This document shows, in pieces, positions 4,450 through 7,066 of a DNA stretch of 7,066 nt; positions within the stretch are counted from its first letter, which is position 1; each line of letters begins with the position of its first letter. Source of the stretch: Acidobacteriota bacterium. Lineage in GTDB: Bacteria > Acidobacteriota > Terriglobia > Terriglobales > Acidobacteriaceae. Below the pieces are notes generated by a model. It searched no databases, was not told the DNA's origin, and saw only the letters and a list, made by a program, of their open reading frames with translations. Both the position numbers and the translations under genes were made by a program. The stretch covers positions 1 to 7,066 of the forward strand of contig JAJZAL010000262.1 of the NCBI GenBank assembly GCA_021799405.1, given 5' to 3'.

Positions 4450-7066
4450 ATGACTTCTTCGATTCAGCACAAGAAAACAACCCATCTTCGGAAGTCTGAC
4501 TGCCTCAAATTGCTCACGATTTTCTGGGCGGTGTCCTTGTTGCCATTCATCACAGGTTGCGCAGACAGAATGCTGCAGACCACGATGGCGCCGAGTTTCA
4601 ATCTTTCCCCCTCAGCAAGCAGTCTCCAGGTTCTCCCCGGGGCCAACGCAAGCAGCACAATTAGTGTGACCGGTCAGAACGGGTTCAACAGCAACGTGGC
4701 TTTGGCTGCGTCGGATGTGCCGAGTGGGGTGACTGCGACATTCAGCCCCGCCACCACCACCTCCCAAAGCTCGCTGATTTTCGCGGCGAGCACTACGGCC
4801 GTTCCAGGGTCCCATACCATTATGGTGACAGGCACCTCCGGATCTCTCAGCAGTTCCACGGCAGTGATGCTAACCGTCGCGTCTCCGGCGAAGTTCAGCC
4901 TTTCATCGTCAGCCGGCAGTCTCGTTCTACTTGCGGGCGCCAGTGCGAGTAGCACCATTAGCGTGAACGGCCAGAATGGATTCAGCGGCAATGTGGACCT
5001 GACTGCATCCGGCCTCCCAAGCGGGGTGACTGCGGTATTCAGTCCTGCCACCACCGATTCCACAAGCTCGCTGACATTTTCGGCGACCAGCGCGGCTGTT
5101 CCAGGAAATTACACTCTGACGGTGACCGGGACCTCCGGAACTCTCACTGGCACTACTGCCATCGCGCTGACCATCGCAGCACCAGCGCCAGTACCAACGC
5201 CGACTCCAACACCGATACCGACGCCGACACCGACGCCAACAACGGGAATCTCGATAGCGATCACGCAGCCGACGTATGGGTACAACGTGCTGCCGGGGAG
5301 CGTGCGCCGCATCTATGCCACAGTCACGGGGGGTACCACGGATGCGGTCAACTGGACAGTGGATGGAGGCGCCACACTTTCCTCGAGCACAGGGCATTGG
5401 GTGGATGTGACCGCTCCCGCCTCGGGAAGCAGTTGCTCGATTGGGGGGACAAGTAGCGCCTATACCGTCTCCTCCGCCACGCAGTTTACCATCACGGCGC
5501 AGTCGGCGGAGAACACCGCCGCCACCGCCTCGATCACGGTGAATGTCTGCAATCCTGCGGTCACCGTCGCGGTGGTGCCCTTCTATACCACGCTTTATTC
5601 CGGCCAGAAGGCCGATATTCAATCCTTTGTCTGGGGAGCGGCGAACACCAACGTGACCTGGTCGCTGACCTCGCAGCCGAGCGGCGGCGACGGGGCCTTG
5701 ACGGACACGGAGAACCTGGACACGGTGTTCTCGGCAACGGTGGCGGGGCGCTATACCCTGACCGCGACCAGCGTGGCTGACAGCACCAAGTCGAACACAG
5801 CCACTGTCTACGTGACCGGGAACTCGATGCCTTCCTATGCCACTACTCCGAGCCAGACCATGCCCGTCGATTGCACCGTCGATCCGGCCCTGACGGGAAC
5901 GGTCTACGATGTTGGGCCGTCGCAGACATACAAGACCATCCTTTCCGTGCCGTGGCAGTCTCTGACGCCGGGCTCAACGATCCGCATTCATAATGAGGAC
6001 ACCAGCGGAGCCAATCCCACCACCTATCACGAATACTTTCAGTTTACGGCCCACGCGAGCCGTACCCAGCCGGTGCGCATCTGCGGCGTACCCGATGCCG
6101 AAGGCAATCTGCCTGTCATCGACGCCAATAACTCGACCGGCGTCCCGGATGCCGATCAGTACGCGGTGGAGAACTATGGAGCGGTCAGCATTGGGGGAAG
6201 TTATGCCGAGAATTACGCAGGACTTTACACGGGAACATGGACGGGTGCGCAGGACTTGATCGTCGAAGGGCTGAAGATTGAAAACGCCAAGTCTCCGACG
6301 AGTTTCTATGCAGGTTCAACACGAACCACTCCGCAAGGGGTCGCCAATACAGCGTGGCCTGGATTTTCAGCTTGTATTCGCATCTGGCCCAGCATGGATA
6401 CCGTGGTGCGAGGCAACGATCTCGACAATTGCGACCTCGGAATTTTCTCCGATTTCAATGCAAGCAACGGCTATGCGATGGTGGCCAACACTCTGTATGA
6501 AGGCAATCATCTGCACAACAATGGCGTGGCTGGATCGTATGGTGAGCACCAGTTGTATATTCAGGGATGGAATGAGGTGGCCCAGTTCAACCTGATCGAT
6601 CAGTATCAGACCGGCGCGAAGGGGTCGAACTTCAAGACGCGGGGTTTTCCGGATATCATCCGCTACAACCACTTTGGCGACGGCCCGGCGCGCGACCTGG
6701 ACATGGACGACAACCAGGACGCATGGGGGTATGTGACCTTTGAGGGCTACTTGAGCGGGGGGGCCTCCTCGCGCCACGCTCTTTATCCAACGGATGCCTA
6801 CACCGCCGATCTGTTGGCCGCTGTGGTCGAAGCGCACCATAAGGATGCCGTGTACGGCAACACCTTTGTCAATACGACATCGATGGTGCCGATCCATTAC
6901 TTTGCCGATATGTGTACCCCGGACTCGAACCGACTGGGAACGCTCTGGTTCTACAACAACAGCTTTCACGAGGGTACTGGGACGCTGTGGCGGTGGTTCA
7001 TGTTCGATACTTCGGCGGGCGGCGGTGACAACTGCTCAGCAGTGGAATGGCCGCAGATTCAAATGC
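4450..7066 (+). CDS. Large surface lipoprotein with Ig-like repeats and beta-helix (3' partial)
   Basis: The frame is open for 872 codons to the window edge. An in-frame TAG at 4441-4443 makes ATG 4450 the first possible start. Residues 1-36 form a lipoprotein signal (basic start, hydrophobic core at 19-35) with lipobox I-T-G-C, lipidated Cys37; Ala at +2 suggests the outer membrane. Residues 50-148 and 149-247 are two tandem Ig-like repeats carrying GQNGF, PSGVTA and AVPG motifs. A Pro-Thr linker follows (about 245-265), then two further Ig-like domains (about 266-370 and 371-457), then a region from about 482 with TVYDVGPSQTYKTI and repeated short strand/Asn-Gly turns (LIVEGLKIEN 603-612, VVRGNDLDNCDLGIF 652-666), typical of right-handed beta-helices of the pectin-lyase fold. 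Such proteins bind or cleave polysaccharides. Substrate and catalytic residues cannot be named. It is unlinked in transcription to the ligase operon but might act on the same exopolysaccharide; that is inference. Confidence 0.85.
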   Translation, partial: MTSSIQHKKTTHLRKSDCLKLLTIFWAVSLLPFITGCADRMLQTTMAPSFNLSPSASSLQVLPGANASSTISVTGQNGFNSNVALAASDVPSGVTATFSPATTTSQSSLIFAASTTAVPGSHTIMVTGTSGSLSSSTAVMLTVASPAKFSLSSSAGSLVLLAGASASSTISVNGQNGFSGNVDLTASGLPSGVTAVFSPATTDSTSSLTFSATSAAVPGNYTLTVTGTSGTLTGTTAIALTIAAPAPVPTPTPTPIPTPTPTPTTGISIAITQPTYGYNVLPGSVRRIYATVTGGTTDAVNWTVDGGATLSSSTGHWVDVTAPASGSSCSIGGTSSAYTVSSATQFTITAQSAENTAATASITVNVCNPAVTVAVVPFYTTLYSGQKADIQSFVWGAANTNVTWSLTSQPSGGDGALTDTENLDTVFSATVAGRYTLTATSVADSTKSNTATVYVTGNSMPSYATTPSQTMPVDCTVDPALTGTVYDVGPSQTYKTILSVPWQSLTPGSTIRIHNEDTSGANPTTYHEYFQFTAHASRTQPVRICGVPDAEGNLPVIDANNSTGVPDADQYAVENYGAVSIGGSYAENYAGLYTGTWTGAQDLIVEGLKIENAKSPTSFYAGSTRTTPQGVANTAWPGFSACIRIWPSMDTVVRGNDLDNCDLGIFSDFNASNGYAMVANTLYEGNHLHNNGVAGSYGEHQLYIQGWNEVAQFNLIDQYQTGAKGSNFKTRGFPDIIRYNHFGDGPARDLDMDDNQDAWGYVTFEGYLSGGASSRHALYPTDAYTADLLAAVVEAHHKDAVYGNTFVNTTSMVPIHYFADMCTPDSNRLGTLWFYNNSFHEGTGTLWRWFMFDTSAGGGDNCSAVEWPQIQM
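4597..5190 (+). repeat. Tandem duplication of a 297-base Ig-like domain module
   Basis: Two units, 4597-4893 and 4894-5190, with an exact 297-base (99-residue) period and no gap. They share STISV-GQNGF, PSGVTA-FSPATT, AVPG and VTGTSG-L. The DNA has diverged at many silent and coding positions, so the duplication is old or has been maintained without recent conversion. Confidence 0.85.
5182..5244 (+). repeat. Pro-Thr dipeptide linker (degenerate CCNACN repeat)
   Basis: Residues 245-265 alternate Pro with Thr (PTPTPTPIPTPTPTP at the core). The codons are a degenerate hexamer of CCN ACN. It is an extended hinge between the first pair of Ig-like repeats and the rest of the protein. Such tracts vary in length by slippage and may be glycosylated in some bacteria. 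Confidence 0.8.

Noticed and set aside
5182..5244. Short-period repeats that might suggest a CRISPR or VNTR array
   Set aside because: The period is six bases in frame with Pro-Thr codons inside an open frame; there are no spacers, so it is a protein linker.
4927..5622. 231-codon minus-strand open frame, Cys/Arg/Gly-rich
   Set aside because: It is antisense to the lipoprotein reading frame and its low-complexity composition comes from the Thr/Ser/Pro codons of the other strand.

Overview
The window looks chromosomal and GC-rich. The closest stylistic match is an Acidobacteriota bacterium (Terriglobia-like). This rests on the protein types: a sigma-54 activator, a small two-barrel protein of the kind common in that phylum, PaaK/CapK-like adenylate-forming enzymes, and a large secreted protein with G-F-x-G-x-V type Ig repeats and a Pro-Thr linker. 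The assignment comes from protein style only, with no marker gene.

Left edge (1-625): the last 27 codons of a sigma-54-dependent (NtrC-type) response regulator, its Fis-like DNA-binding helix-turn-helix, followed after 66 bases by a 157-residue protein with two similar beta-strand motifs. Bases 626-899 carry no gene but are dense in control signals: a near-consensus sigma-54 promoter (835-851), a dyad about 115 bases upstream of the predicted start that fits an activator site, and three further dyads, one lying on the -12 box.

Centre (900-3792): a compact three-gene operon driven by that promoter. It encodes an 86-residue membrane protein, overlapping by ATGA with a 471-residue PaaK/CapK-like adenylate-forming enzyme with intact motifs, then 11 bases later a 402-residue paralogue. 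The paralogue has lost the phosphate-binding loop and the C-terminal subdomain. An intact enzyme next to a degenerate partner, under sigma-54 control and beside a sigma-54 activator, is the most interesting arrangement here. Such ligase-like proteins often sit in exopolysaccharide/exosortase loci, but no glycosyltransferase or exosortase is visible in this window, so that link is inference.

Bases 3793-4449 hold no credible gene. They contain a likely terminator, several hairpins including a pair of mutually exclusive pairings, a weak sigma-70-like promoter and a long hairpin just upstream of the next ribosome binding site.

Right part (4450-7066): a secreted lipoprotein, open at the window edge (872 codons seen). 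It has a lipobox, two tandem 99-residue Ig-like repeats, a Pro-Thr linker, two more Ig-like domains and the start of a pectin-lyase-type beta-helix. It is probably a surface carbohydrate-active or adhesive protein in its own transcription unit.
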